A stretch of DNA of 64,000 nt from Peptococcaceae bacterium. GTDB lineage: Bacteria; Bacillota; Desulfotomaculia; Desulfotomaculales; Desulfocucumaceae. The notes beneath the pieces are model-generated. The model had not been told where the DNA came from. It made no database searches and saw only the letters and a list, made by a program, of their open reading frames with translations. The translations under genes were made by a program, and so were the position numbers. Positions within the stretch are counted from its first letter, which is position 1. Each line of letters starts with the position of its first letter. This document shows, in pieces, positions 36,853 through 45,443 of the stretch. The stretch covers positions 1 to 64,000 of the forward strand of contig JAILZP010000015.1 of the NCBI GenBank assembly GCA_023512435.1, read 5' to 3'.

Positions 36853-38591
36853 GTGATCCAGCTGCTCCTTCCCGCGGATCGGCCCTTCAGATCCGAGAAG
36901 GCCACAATCCTGTCCCGGCCGTTTTTCTTGGCCCGCTCAAGGGCCCGGGCGGCCGCCTTCAGTAGCTGGTCAAAGCTCTCCCCGTCTTCCGGGGCCACGG
37001 CCAATCCCACGCTGACCTTTATCCTGAGCAGCGGGTATTCCTCGGAAAAGGCGTAATCGGCCAGTTCGCCCCTTATTTCGTGGGCCAAAAACAGGGCCTT
37101 TTGTTCATCAAAACCCGGCAGCAGCAGGGCAAATTCATCGTCTCCGTACCGCCCCGCCTGGCTTTCCGGCATGTCCACCGACCGCAGGAGGCGCCCGCAC
37201 TCAGCAATCATTCTGTCCCCGATCTCCTGGCCCCAGCCCTCGTTGATGTGGCCAAGTATATCCAGGTCCATCAGCACCAGGGCGACCTTTCCCTCCCCGG
37301 CGGCCAGGAACTTGTCAAAAACCCGGCAGCAGTTATGGTAGAACGTTTTCCTGTTCAACAGCCCGGTCATGGCGTCCCGGCTCCCCAGGTCCTCCATTCT
37401 CCGGGCCAGCACGCGGCCGGACAGGGCGACGGTCACCGTGCCGCACAGGGACACCGCCACCTGAAGGTCCTGCTCACTGAAAGACATGGCCCTTTTGTCC
37501 CCCACAACCACCAGTCCCAGGGAACCCGCCTCCCCCGCCAGGGGAATGGCCAGCAGCGACCGGAGCACCTGGGGCAGGCCCTGGTCGCTTTTGACCCGGG
37601 GATCTATCTTGGAGTCAAAGACAATTTCCGGTTCTCCGTTATTGATTACCCAGCCCAGGAAACCCTCCCCCGGAATGAGGCAGTCCCTTTCCAGCTGTTC
37701 CCGGTAGGGGCCGTATGCGGCGGCGGCCCTGAACCGCCGGCCCTCCTCCTCCCGCAGGTAGACCACCCCGGTATGAAAGGCAATGGCCCGGCGCATTTCC
37801 TTCAACAGGACGCCGGGGATTTCATCCAGCGCGGTCCGGTCCCCCAGCCTGCGGTTAATTTCGTACACCGCCCGCAATTCCTTGTTGACCAGCTCGGACC
37901 GGACATAAAGCCGCAGCATGAACTGCACGGCCAAAACCGGAGCCACCAGGAGGAGCAATGCCATCACCCCGGTTTTCTGGTAAAGGATGGCCATCACTAT
38001 GCCGAAAGGGGTGCTGAAAAAGTAACTGAGGGCGTCCCAGCGCAGGGTATCCCGCCAGGTGTGCATCCTGGCCCCGTCCCTGCCGGGATAGGCGTACAGG
38101 TAAACCAGGATGTGGTTAATCACGAAGTACAGCACGATCAGGTTGATCAGCTGAACAAAGCCGCCCGCCGGGCCCGACAGGATCGTGGAAGCCGTGATTT
38201 CCCGGCCCCAGATCAACCCGGTCAGGTAAACCGATCCGTACAGGGTGAGGACCTGCTGGGCCATGTTAAAGGCCGATGTGCGGAACGAATTTCCCCGGCT
38301 GGCGATGCCGCTGCCGATAAAAAAGGCCACTGAGCTGATCCACACAGAGGCGCTGAGGTTATATACCAGGAGGGAAGCCAGGACAAGCGAAAAACCCCCT
38401 GAGAGCCGGCCCAGGGGAAAATCCACGGCCAGCCATTCCATCAGGATCCCCAGCAGGATCAATAACGCAAACTCCCTGGACCGGTCCAGGTCCAGGTCCC
38501 CGAACAGGCCGACGAGCAGAACCAGCCCGGCCGCGATGACCGCCAGGGAATAGGTCATGTGCAGGTAGTTTTTTCCAGATACGGCCCTCAC
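36849..38591 (-). CDS. Membrane sensor with GAF and degenerate GGDEF domain
   Basis: 580 residues. About seven hydrophobic segments at 12-215, a GAF domain at about 240-385 and a GGDEF domain at about 400-565. The signature is RYGDDEF, so the second Gly of GGDEF is Asp, and the upstream metal/substrate segment reads DLDILGHINEGWG where DxDxFKxxND is usual. Cyclic-di-GMP synthesis is therefore doubtful; it may bind GTP or act as a receptor. GTG start at 38591 with GGGGGAG 9 bases upstream. A perfect Spo0A-like box lies 26-37 bases upstream. Confidence 0.88.
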   Translation of the reverse strand: MRAVSGKNYLHMTYSLAVIAAGLVLLVGLFGDLDLDRSREFALLILLGILMEWLAVDFPLGRLSGGFSLVLASLLVYNLSASVWISSVAFFIGSGIASRGNSFRTSAFNMAQQVLTLYGSVYLTGLIWGREITASTILSGPAGGFVQLINLIVLYFVINHILVYLYAYPGRDGARMHTWRDTLRWDALSYFFSTPFGIVMAILYQKTGVMALLLLVAPVLAVQFMLRLYVRSELVNKELRAVYEINRRLGDRTALDEIPGVLLKEMRRAIAFHTGVVYLREEEGRRFRAAAAYGPYREQLERDCLIPGEGFLGWVINNGEPEIVFDSKIDPRVKSDQGLPQVLRSLLAIPLAGEAGSLGLVVVGDKRAMSFSEQDLQVAVSLCGTVTVALSGRVLARRMEDLGSRDAMTGLLNRKTFYHNCCRVFDKFLAAGEGKVALVLMDLDILGHINEGWGQEIGDRMIAECGRLLRSVDMPESQAGRYGDDEFALLLPGFDEQKALFLAHEIRGELADYAFSEEYPLLRIKVSVGLAVAPEDGESFDQLLKAAARALERAKKNGRDRIVAFSDLKGRSAGRSSWIT

Positions 38592-38597
38592 AAAAAA

Positions 38598-38640
38598 TAA
38601 CTCCCCCCTGTCAATATTTTCGACAAAAGGGGGGGCTTTC
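38598..38640 (-). promoter_or_regulatory. Spo0A box inside a G/C-bounded hairpin upstream of the GGDEF gene
   Basis: Minus strand TTTTGTCGAAAA (38628-38617) is a full match to the 0A box. It sits in a larger hairpin whose outer arms are CCCCCC and GGGGGG (about 38630-38636 and 38601-38607). Confidence 0.5.
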
Positions 38641-38651
38641 CTTTTTTTGAA

Positions 38652-39056
38652 TCAGAGGGCGATCAGGGTGTTCAGGGGAGCTCGCAGCAAATCGCAGGCA
38701 TTCATTCCCCTGAGATCGAAAAACCACACCATCTCCTGCCGCTTCTCCCCGGTGCCCGGGCGGTTCCCGGGATCAACCCGGGCGAACCCCTTTACCCGGG
38801 ACAGTATTTCCACAATCCCGGCGGTATCGTCCGGCCCTTCGGCTTCCACCGCAACTGCCAGCCGCCCGGCCAGTATTCCCTCGCTGCGGTATATGTTTCT
38901 TAAAAACCACTCGGCCGCATCGGCCTGGTTGCCCATAAGCAGGTAGATCAGTCCCTGGGGTTCCTCCCTGCCCGCCCTGAGGTCCCTGTATGCCCGGTAC
39001 AGCGTATATCCCAGCCAGCAGGCCAGGGCCGCCGCCAGCACCCACAGCCCCGCCAT
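38652..39056 (-). CDS. Hypothetical protein with one N-terminal membrane anchor
   Basis: 134 residues, not recognised. A hydrophobic segment (LWVLAAALACWLGYTLY, 4-20) is followed by a basic helix and a soluble domain with DAAEWFLRNIYRSEG, a potential helical motif, and a later beta-rich stretch (RLAVAVEAEGPDDTAGIVEIL; EMVWFFDLRG). It precedes the GGDEF/comF pair on the same strand with a 60-base gap containing a hairpin, so it may be a partner of that sensor. A start with GAGG-like sequence precedes ATG 39056. Confidence 0.6.
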   Translation of the reverse strand: MAGLWVLAAALACWLGYTLYRAYRDLRAGREEPQGLIYLLMGNQADAAEWFLRNIYRSEGILAGRLAVAVEAEGPDDTAGIVEILSRVKGFARVDPGNRPGTGEKRQEMVWFFDLRGMNACDLLRAPLNTLIAL

Positions 39057-39402
39057 AATCCCTCACCCCCGTGTTAGTAAAGGATATGCCGAAGGGGGGG
39101 CGGAGGGTGCATACCGCCGTGCCGGCGGCAGAACTCAGAACCCAGAACTCAGACCTCAGACCTCCATGCCGCCAAAACGGCACCATCAGAGGAACGAAAA
39201 TGGATTAATCAAATTAATTCTGTAGCGGCTGGCGAAGCGAGGTTGATTTTTAACTGGTGTATTGAGAACGTAACTCAGACAGACCTCAGCGATCTGGTGC
39301 ACCACAGAATGTTGCTCCCATTAGGGAAGCTCGCAGGGCAGATTGCCTCATTTAGGCCACGCACCAGCCCAATAACAAACCGCTAAAGGAGTGCAAACAC
39401 AA
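39057..39402. other. Gene-free stretch with the left inverted arm and probable IS110 flank
   Basis: 39057-39129 is GC-rich with a CCGCC/GGCGG hairpin just before the tract at 39129. The left arm is 39130-39190. From about 39200 to 39402 GC content falls and the sequence leads into the IS110 relic with AAAGGAG before its ATG; it resembles the non-coding left end of such an element. No gene is seen here. Confidence 0.5.
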
Positions 39403-39676
39403 ATGGAGATCATCAATTCACACTGCTGTGGGCTGGATGTTCACAAGACTACCATCACAGCATGTGTCATCATTCCCAAAGAAAATGAAATGGAACGTTT
39501 GGAACCATGACCGCTGATCTCCTCAGCCTGGCTGACTGAATCAAGGCTGAGGGCTACACCCACGCAGCCACGGATTCTGGAAGCCGATCTACAACATCCT
39601 GGAGCATTACGGCCTGAAGGAAGTCCTGATGGTAAACGCCCAACAAATCAAGGATGTTCTCGTCCGCATGATTTGA
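39403..39676 (+). pseudogene. IS110-family transposase remnant
   Basis: ATG at 39403 opens MEIINSHCCGLDVHKTTITACVI, matching the N-terminal DEDD-type IS110 transposase start (GLDVHK with its first catalytic Asp). The frame stops at the TGA after 35 codons. Following text in other frames (LLSLADW-stop-IKAEGYTHAA, then YNILEHYGLKEVLMVNAQQIKDV) is the continuation with a nonsense change, a frameshift and a deletion. The C-terminal serine domain is absent. Not functional. Confidence 0.85.
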
Positions 39677-39927
39677 TCACCAAAATAAGGCATATAGACA
39701 TAATATTGTCAATGATAGACAAAAATGGTTGCCATAATAAAATATGGATTTATAATATTGTAAATAAGGACATTTGTCCTCCCAAAACGAGGTTAGACAA
39801 CTCCCGAAAGCTCATAACAGAGCAAAAAGGGGGCCTGACGATTTCATGGAAATGGAGTCCTGACTCAGGCGCCGGCGCAGCATGCTTTAACTTGACACTA
39901 ATGTTTTAAATTTTACAATAAACAAAA

Positions 39928-40146
39928 GTGGGTGATTATTTGTTTTTATTGCTGTTTATTATTGGGGGAATATTAGTGTGCTATGCCTTTCTAAAAAAAA
40001 ATACTGTATTGTTATTAGTGAGCTTTTTTCTTTGTTTTCCATTGGTATGGTATTTCAATGGCACGCCTATTTTTGAGCATTGGCTAATGTTTGTATTTCT
40101 CTCTTTCTGTATAATAACTTTTTTTATTATGCGTTTTAGAGACTGA
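39928..40146 (+). CDS. Small hydrophobic membrane protein, unknown
   Basis: 72 residues, GTG start. Three hydrophobic stretches (about 4-20, 26-42 and 51-67) and a basic end RFRD. Strongly AT-rich, unlike the surrounding chromosome, and inside the inverted-repeat unit, so probably foreign. No clear ribosome-binding site and no recognised family; it could also be non-coding. The 39677-39927 interval before it is AT-rich with no convincing gene. Confidence 0.4.
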   Translation: MGDYLFLLLFIIGGILVCYAFLKKNTVLLLVSFFLCFPLVWYFNGTPIFEHWLMFVFLSFCIITFFIMRFRD

Positions 40147-40387
40147 GCTGGTGCTTGGAGAAGTTACTTTTCGGCTTAGTCCGCGGAGAATGGCCGGCGT
40201 CTTCTTAACTTCTGCCCCGAAAATTCATTGCCGGAAAGCGCGAAGGGGGAAGGACCTTTCAGGCCGGAGCGTTTTCCGGAGGCTGACTACCGGATATCCT
40301 AACCGCACACCCGGCCCCAAATTTTCATTGTCTGATGGTGCCGCTTTTAGCGGCATGAGAGTCTGAGTTCTGGGTTCTGAGTTCTTC

Positions 40388-41578
40388 TTATACTCCCGCT
40401 TCCTTCTTCAATATCTCCGCCTTGTCGGTCCTTTCCCACGGCAGGTCCAGGTCGTCGCGGCCGAAATGGCCGTAGGCGGCAGTCTGCCTGTAAATGGGCC
40501 GGCGCAGGTCCAGGGTCTTGATAATTCCGGCCGGTCTTAAGTCAAAATGCTCCCGGATTAAATCCGCCAGCGCCTCATCGGGAACCCTGCCGGTGTTGAA
40601 GGTCTCCACCATTACGGACACGGGCCTTGCCACCCCGATGGCGTACGCCAGCTGGACCTCGCAGCGGTCCGCAAGCCCGGCCGCCACAATGTTCTTGGCC
40701 ACGTAGCGGGCGGCGTAACTGGCGGACCGGTCAACCTTGGTGGGATCCTTCCCCGAAAAAGCCCCCCCTCCGTGGCGGGCCATGCCGCCGTACGTATCCA
40801 CGATGATCTTCCTGCCGGTCAGGCCGGTATCCCCCTGGGGGCCGCCGATAACAAACCTCCCGGTGGGGTTGATCAGGTACCTGACCCTGTCGTCCAGGAA
40901 GCCGGCCGGGATCACCGGCCTGATCACCCTGTTTATGATCTCTTCCCGGATTTCCGCGGGACCGACCCTGGGATGGTGCTGGGTGGAAACCACCACGGTG
41001 TCTATCCTGACCGGGGTGCTGTCCTGGTACTCAACCGTCACCTGGACCTTTCCGTCCGGCCTCAGGTAGGGAAGCTCCCTGCTTTTCCTGACCTGGGCCA
41101 GCCTGCGGGCCAGGCGGTGGGCCAGGGCGATGGGCGTGGGCATCATTTCCGGGGTCTCGTTGGTGGCGTAGCCGAACATCATTCCCTGGTCCCCGGCGCC
41201 GATGGCCTCGATCTCGTCGTCGTCCATGCCGCCTTCTCTGGCCTCCAGGGCATTGTCCACCCCCATGGCAATATCCGGAGACTGCTCATCAATGGACGTG
41301 ATCACCGAGCAGGTGTCGCAGTCGAATCCGTACTTGGCCCTGGTATAGCCTATGGACCGGACGGTCTCCCTGACCACCCTGGGTATATCCACGTAGCACT
41401 CGGTGGTTATCTCCCCCGCCACCAGAACCAGGCCGGTGGTGCAGAGGGTCTCGCAGGCCACCCTGGCAAAGGGATCCCGGGCTATGATTTCATCGAGAAT
41501 GGCATCCGAGATCTGGTCGGCTATTTTATCAGGGTGCCCCTCGGTTACCGATTCCGAGGTGAACAGTCTTCTCGCCAT
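40388..41578 (-). CDS. metK: S-adenosylmethionine synthetase
   Basis: 396 residues, full length. Makes SAM from methionine and ATP. Signature motifs [12 protein letters not shown] near 125 and [17 protein letters not shown] near 270; N-terminal [23 protein letters not shown] at 41578 begins the conserved text with GGAG about 10 bases upstream; the longer frame is leader. The stop is two bases from the right arm of the inverted-repeat unit. No SAM riboswitch was recognised in the 124-base leader, but an inverted repeat (41652-41675) is present. Confidence 0.97.
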   Translation of the reverse strand: MARRLFTSESVTEGHPDKIADQISDAILDEIIARDPFARVACETLCTTGLVLVAGEITTECYVDIPRVVRETVRSIGYTRAKYGFDCDTCSVITSIDEQSPDIAMGVDNALEAREGGMDDDEIEAIGAGDQGMMFGYATNETPEMMPTPIALAHRLARRLAQVRKSRELPYLRPDGKVQVTVEYQDSTPVRIDTVVVSTQHHPRVGPAEIREEIINRVIRPVIPAGFLDDRVRYLINPTGRFVIGGPQGDTGLTGRKIIVDTYGGMARHGGGAFSGKDPTKVDRSASYAARYVAKNIVAAGLADRCEVQLAYAIGVARPVSVMVETFNTGRVPDEALADLIREHFDLRPAGIIKTLDLRRPIYRQTAAYGHFGRDDLDLPWERTDKAEILKKEAGV

Positions 41579-41651
41579 AAAACAACACTCCTTGCCGGTT
41601 TCACAGAAAAATAGACCCCTTCGAGGTCTTCCGGGAAAATTCCTGGAAATT

Positions 41652-41675
41652 GTTAAAATACACGTTAATTTTAAC
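41652..41675 (-). promoter_or_regulatory. Inverted repeat upstream of metK
   Basis: GTTAAAAT and ATTTTAAC are perfect 8-base arms separated by eight bases, 74 bases upstream of the metK ATG; a hairpin AGACC/GGTCT followed by ATTTTT lies between it and the gene. It might be an operator or part of an attenuator. Confidence 0.4.
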
Positions 41676-41702
41676 ACCGTCACCTTTTATTGTCAAACAA
41701 GA

Positions 41703-41963
41703 CTAGGAGCCGGTGCGGTGAGCGGCTTCCAGGTCCACAAGCACCGTGTCCACGCCTATTTTCTTAATCTTCGACCAGGGCACCAGCACGTCCCTGCCCG
41801 CGGAAAGCAGGCCGAAGCGGCGCGGTCCCTGAAGGACAAAGGCCGCCACCGTTCCGGTGGCCGGATCTATATGGATGTCCTTCACGGCCCCCAGCTTGGC
41901 GCCGTCGGCCAGGTTGACAATATCCCGCCTGTTGAGGTCCGATATCCTGAACAGCACGGCCAT
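41703..41963 (-). CDS. YlmC/YmxH-family PRC-barrel protein
   Basis: 86 residues. A single PRC-barrel: LFRISDLNRRDIVNLADGAKLGAVKDIHID and VPWSKIKKIGVDTVLV. YlmC/YmxH proteins are found in spore-forming Firmicutes and are linked to sporulation by distribution; molecular function is unknown. GGGGG-like ribosome-binding sequence lies upstream of ATG 41963. Confidence 0.88.
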   Translation of the reverse strand: MAVLFRISDLNRRDIVNLADGAKLGAVKDIHIDPATGTVAAFVLQGPRRFGLLSAGRDVLVPWSKIKKIGVDTVLVDLEAAHRTGS

Positions 41964-41973
41964 CCCCCCTGTA

Positions 41974-42120
41974 TTGGGAATCGGGAATTGGGGATTGGGA
42001 ATTAGGACACAACCATAAAATAGACATTGTTTTCAGCTAATAGCAGTTGAAAGCTGTTTTCATACTCTGGCGGGGCCGCGTCCTGCAGCCTGGATAACTA
42101 ATTCCTAATTCCTAATTCCC
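41974..42120. repeat. Inverted pair of AATTGGGGATTG tracts
   Basis: Left arm 41974-42004 (GGGAATCGGGAATTGGGGATT type) and right arm 42098-42120 (CTAATTCCTAATTCC type) are inverted to each other around about 90 bases. They occupy the gap upstream of ylmC and downstream of the epimerase gene on the same strand. An AGCTAATAGCAGTTGAAAGC tract of the other dialect lies between them. Confidence 0.7.
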
Positions 42121-42151
42121 GCCTTATTATATGCGGGAACTGCCGAAAGTG

Positions 42152-43063
42152 TTAACGGACCTGATCCAGGGTGTTTTTTATTCCCCTTTCCAGGTCCATG
42201 GCCGCAGTCCATCCCAGGTCCTTCTCAGCCCTGCCGTCCGCCAGCCAGCTGTCCCTGATGTCCCCCGGCCGGGGGGGGCGGTACAGCGGCCGGCCGCGGT
42301 ATCCGAAAGCATTTTTCAGTATCTCGAAAAGCCTGTTGACGGTTGCGGGCCGGCCGGTGCCGATATTGAAAGTCATCCCGGACCCCCTGTCGATGGCGCA
42401 CAAATTGGCCCTGACCACGTCAGAAACATGAATGAAATCCCTGGTCTGTTCCCCGTCGCCGTATATAACGGGCTGTTCTCCCCGCAGGAGGCGGCCGATG
42501 AACACCGCCACCACCCCCCCTTCACCCAGGGGGTCCTGCCTGGGCCCGTACACGTTGGCATAGCGCAGCACTGTGTAGTCCAGGCCGTAAAGCTCCCGGT
42601 AAAGGGCCAGGTAGCGTTCCACCGTGTACTTTGAAAGCCCGTAGAAGGAAAGCGGTTCGACCGGATGCAGGTGGTCCACCGGCAGGCGCCGGGGATTGCC
42701 GTAAACCGCGGCCGAAGAGGCGTAAACCACCTTCCTCACCCCGCAGGCCCGGGCCGCTTCCAGCAGGTTGACCGACCCCACTATATTGACCCCGGCGTCC
42801 CCCGCCGGGTCCTTGAGCGACCCGGGCGCGCTGGCCCGGGCGGCCTGGTGGATGATCACCCCGGGGCGCTCCTTTTCCACGCACCCCATGACAAACTCCC
42901 CGTCCAGGAGGTCGCCGCGGTAAAAGCTCACGCCCGGCCTTATGTTTTCAATCCTTCCGGTGCTGAGGTTGTCCAGCACCGCCACCCCGGCGCCGCCGCC
43001 GGCCAGGGCGTCCACTATATGGGACCCGATGAACCCGGCCCCGCCGGTGACCAGTACTTTCAT
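42152..43063 (-). CDS. NAD-dependent nucleotide-sugar epimerase, GalE/extended SDR type
   Basis: 303 residues. Rossmann motif TGGAGFIGSH at 7-16, ASSAAVYG near 118, catalytic YGLSK near 143-147. Closest in layout to UDP-glucose 4-epimerases of about 300-315 residues rather than the longer GalE. It would interconvert UDP-sugars (Glc/Gal or GlcNAc/GalNAc) for envelope glycans, in step with galU 100 bases away. A second epimerase is at 59744. Confidence 0.88.
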   Translation of the reverse strand: MKVLVTGGAGFIGSHIVDALAGGGAGVAVLDNLSTGRIENIRPGVSFYRGDLLDGEFVMGCVEKERPGVIIHQAARASAPGSLKDPAGDAGVNIVGSVNLLEAARACGVRKVVYASSAAVYGNPRRLPVDHLHPVEPLSFYGLSKYTVERYLALYRELYGLDYTVLRYANVYGPRQDPLGEGGVVAVFIGRLLRGEQPVIYGDGEQTRDFIHVSDVVRANLCAIDRGSGMTFNIGTGRPATVNRLFEILKNAFGYRGRPLYRPPRPGDIRDSWLADGRAEKDLGWTAAMDLERGIKNTLDQVR

Positions 43064-43165
43064 ATGAATCTCCCTTAAGGGTGGAATGAGCCCAGCCGCT
43101 ATATAGCTTCTAGCCGTCAGCTTCCATCTTCTGGTTGCCAGTCCGTGGCCGCCAGTCGCTAGCAG

Positions 43166-44041
43166 CTAGCCGCTAATTTTTAACACCACCTGCCTGAGGT
43201 AATTTCCGAACTCCTCCGCCAGGTCGGGCCGTTCCAGGGCGAATTCCACCATGGCCTTGAGGTAGCCCAGCTTGTCGCCGACATCGAACCTCCGCCCCGA
43301 AAATGCCAGCCCGTACATCGGCTCCTCGCGGCACAGGACCCTCAGTGCGTCGGTGAGCTGAATCTCTCCTCCCGCGCCGGGGCCCGTTTCGGCCAGTATG
43401 TCGAAAATCCTGGGGGTTATTATGTACCTGCCCATGATCCCCAACCTGGACGGGGCACTTTGGGGTGAAGGCTTTTCCACCAGATCCCTGATCCTGAAGA
43501 CCCCCGCCCTTTCCTCTTCGGCGTCCAGGATTCCGTACTTGCCGACGTCTTCCGAGGGAACCTCCTGCACCGCGATCACCGAGGCCCCGGTCTCCTCGTA
43601 CAGATCCATCAACTGCCTGAGACAGGGGACCTCGCTCCGGACGACATCATCCCCCAGCAGCACCGCGAAGGGCTCGTCACCGATAAATTTCCTGGCGCAA
43701 AAAACCGCGTGGCCCAGTCCCTTCGGCTCTTTCTGGCGGACGTAGTGGATGTCCGCCATTTCACTGATATCCATGACCAGTTCCAGAAGGTCCGTTTTCC
43801 CCTTTTCCCTGAGCTGGGCCTCCAGGTCCCGGGACCTGTCAAAATGGTCCTCGATGGCCCTCTTCTGCTTGCCGGTGATAAACAGAATATCCTGTATCCC
43901 CGACGCGACGGCCTCCTCCACTATGTACTGGATGGTCGGCTTGTCCACGATGGGCAGCATTTCCTTGGGTTGTGCCTTGGTGGCCGGCAAAAACCTGACA
44001 CCCAGGCCGGCAGCGGGAATTACAGCCTTGCGTATCTTCAT
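43166..44041 (-). CDS. galU: UTP--glucose-1-phosphate uridylyltransferase
   Basis: 291 residues. Nucleotidyl motif PAAGLGVRFLPATKAQPKEM, QYIVEEAVASGI, KGLGHAVFCA and GDDVV motif in LLGDDVV match GalU. It makes UDP-glucose, feeding the epimerases. ATG at 44041 is the conserved start with GGGAGGG upstream; the longer frame is excluded. The gap to the epimerase (43064-43165) is filled with AGCTAGC-type tract. Confidence 0.95.
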   Translation of the reverse strand: MKIRKAVIPAAGLGVRFLPATKAQPKEMLPIVDKPTIQYIVEEAVASGIQDILFITGKQKRAIEDHFDRSRDLEAQLREKGKTDLLELVMDISEMADIHYVRQKEPKGLGHAVFCARKFIGDEPFAVLLGDDVVRSEVPCLRQLMDLYEETGASVIAVQEVPSEDVGKYGILDAEEERAGVFRIRDLVEKPSPQSAPSRLGIMGRYIITPRIFDILAETGPGAGGEIQLTDALRVLCREEPMYGLAFSGRRFDVGDKLGYLKAMVEFALERPDLAEEFGNYLRQVVLKISG

Positions 44042-44105
44042 CAGGCATCCCTCCCTGCTAAAATTATACAGAAAAAGGGCGTTCCTGTGAATTGCCGGAT
44101 AAATG

Positions 44106-44144
44106 AAAAAGGAACGGGGGTCAAAAAACCCAATCCCCTGTTCC
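44106..44144 (-). terminator. Terminator after the WecA/TagO gene
   Basis: Minus strand GGAACAGGGG pairs with CCCCCGTTCC across a 14-base loop containing TTTTTT, then TTTTT follows. A TTCCGGTTCC-type tract lies just beside it. Confidence 0.65.
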
Positions 44145-44196
44145 AAACTCCCGATTCCCGGTTCCGGATACGGTATGCGGCAAGTGAGAAACGGCC

Positions 44197-45282
44197 CTAC
44201 AGTTTCGAGGACCGTTCCGGCAGTTCCTTTGCATGGTACTCGCTTTTTTTCACCCCGGGCCCCGTGACCCTGATCTTGTTCGCCGCCATTATCACCAGGG
44301 TGGCCAGGAGGAACAGCAGCAGCATGGACTGGCGCGTGGTCAGCACGCTCATCATCACCGCGCTGGTGCCCATCACCAGGCTTACCCCGTATATGGACAG
44401 AACGGCCTGGCGGTGGGAAAGCCCGCGGGCCAGGAGCTGGTGGTGCAGGTGCTCCCGGTCGGGCTGGAAGATGGGCCGGTGGTCCTGGTAGCGCCTGACG
44501 ATGGCCATCAAAACATCCAAAAGGGGGATTCCCATCACCACCACCGGTATGATCACCGAAATGGCGGTGGCGCTCTTGGTCAGGCCCAGCACCGAAATTA
44601 CCCCCAGGCTGAAGCCCAGCAGCATCGACCCGGAATCACCGAGAAAGATGCTGGCGGGGTGGAAGTTATACCGCAGGAAACCAAGGACCGAGGCCGCCAG
44701 GACCAGGGACAGGGTCATGATCTCCAGCTGCCCGGAATCCCCGGTAGTCCTGAACTGAACCAGGGCAATTACCGCCATGGTCAGCGAGGCTATGCAGGAT
44801 ACTCCTCCCGCCAGCCCGTCAAGGCCGTCAATCAGGTTAACCGCGTTGGTCACCGCCACCAGCCAGAACACCGTGACCGGAACGGCCAGCAGTCCGATGA
44901 ACATCATTTCGTTGTTGAAGGGGTTGGTTACAAAATCCACCCTCACCCCGAACGGCACCACCGAAAGGGCCGCCAGGATCTGGCCGGCCAGCTTCAGGCG
45001 GGGCGAAACGCCCTTTATGTCGTCCGCCATGCCCAGCAGCAGGATCAGGGTGGCCCCGCAGGCCAGGCCCAGCACCGGCGTTTTAAATGAAGAACTGGCC
45101 AGCGCCGCGGGTATGAAGGCCAGGTACACAGCCAGGCCGCCCAGGCGGGGCATGGCCCCGCGGTGCACCTTTCGCTGGTTCGGGAGGTCCACCGCCCCCC
45201 ATGAAACCGCCTTTGACCTGACCCACGGGGTCAGCGCCAGGGCCAGCAAAAACGCCGCCAAAATGGGCAAAACGTTAATCAA
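44197..45282 (-). CDS. Undecaprenyl-phosphate GlcNAc-1-phosphate transferase (WecA/TagO family)
   Basis: About 361 residues, eleven hydrophobic segments. Catalytic DDIKG near 83, NLIDGLDGLAGG near 145, FLGDSGSMLLGF near 213 and REHLHHQLLARG near 280 mark the family. It starts wall-polymer synthesis by loading GlcNAc-1-P (or similar) on undecaprenyl phosphate. Start: a TTG at 45282 has GGGGG 9 bases upstream, while the ATG at 45306 has no ribosome-binding site and would be at the promoter's own start of transcription; the TTG is chosen. Confidence 0.9.
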   Translation of the reverse strand: MINVLPILAAFLLALALTPWVRSKAVSWGAVDLPNQRKVHRGAMPRLGGLAVYLAFIPAALASSSFKTPVLGLACGATLILLLGMADDIKGVSPRLKLAGQILAALSVVPFGVRVDFVTNPFNNEMMFIGLLAVPVTVFWLVAVTNAVNLIDGLDGLAGGVSCIASLTMAVIALVQFRTTGDSGQLEIMTLSLVLAASVLGFLRYNFHPASIFLGDSGSMLLGFSLGVISVLGLTKSATAISVIIPVVVMGIPLLDVLMAIVRRYQDHRPIFQPDREHLHHQLLARGLSHRQAVLSIYGVSLVMGTSAVMMSVLTTRQSMLLLFLLATLVIMAANKIRVTGPGVKKSEYHAKELPERSSKL

Positions 45283-45312
45283 ATCCCTAAACCCCCGTAA
45301 TATCATTAGGTC

Positions 45313-45341
45313 AATATCAATTCATTTTATCACTCAGTCAA
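45313..45341 (-). promoter_or_regulatory. Sigma-A-like promoter of the WecA/TagO gene
   Basis: Minus strand TTGACT (45341-45336), 17-base spacer and GATATT (45318-45313); transcription would begin near 45306. Confidence 0.45.
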
Positions 45342-45443
45342 TTGTTTTCACAAAGGGCAAAAAAATGCCGGGTATAATGAATAAACACGCAATAGGACGG
45401 GCCTTGTCCCCAAATCTACACGGGACGCACTATTTCGGCCGGT

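Larger units (their letters stand above)
39130..40386. mobile_element. 1.26 kb unit bounded by long inverted repeats, carrying an IS110 relic and a small membrane ORF
   Basis: The left arm 39130-39190 and right arm 40332-40386 match as inverted repeats: the outer 24 bases (CAGAACTC/CAGAACCC units) are identical, the left arm then has seven extra bases, and the inner 30 (CATGCCG..AAAA..CGGCACCATCAGA) match with about three differences. Between them the sequence is AT-rich and unlike its neighbours. No target-site duplication was identified. It may be a chimeric insertion whose ends are the local repeat family rather than true transposon termini. Confidence 0.55.

Noticed and set aside
39403-39676. 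Active IS110 transposase
   Set aside because: In-frame stop after 35 codons, later frameshift and loss of the C-terminal half.
39673-39909. 78-codon frame downstream of the IS110 relic
   Set aside because: Begins inside the relic, composition is mixed and no ribosome-binding site or domain is seen; probably decayed sequence.
40151-40366. 71-codon frame after the small membrane ORF
   Set aside because: Runs into the right inverted arm, has no ribosome-binding site and no family resemblance.
41579-41702. SAM riboswitch upstream of metK
   Set aside because: The leader is short and I could not find the conserved S-box core; only a simple hairpin and an inverted repeat are visible.
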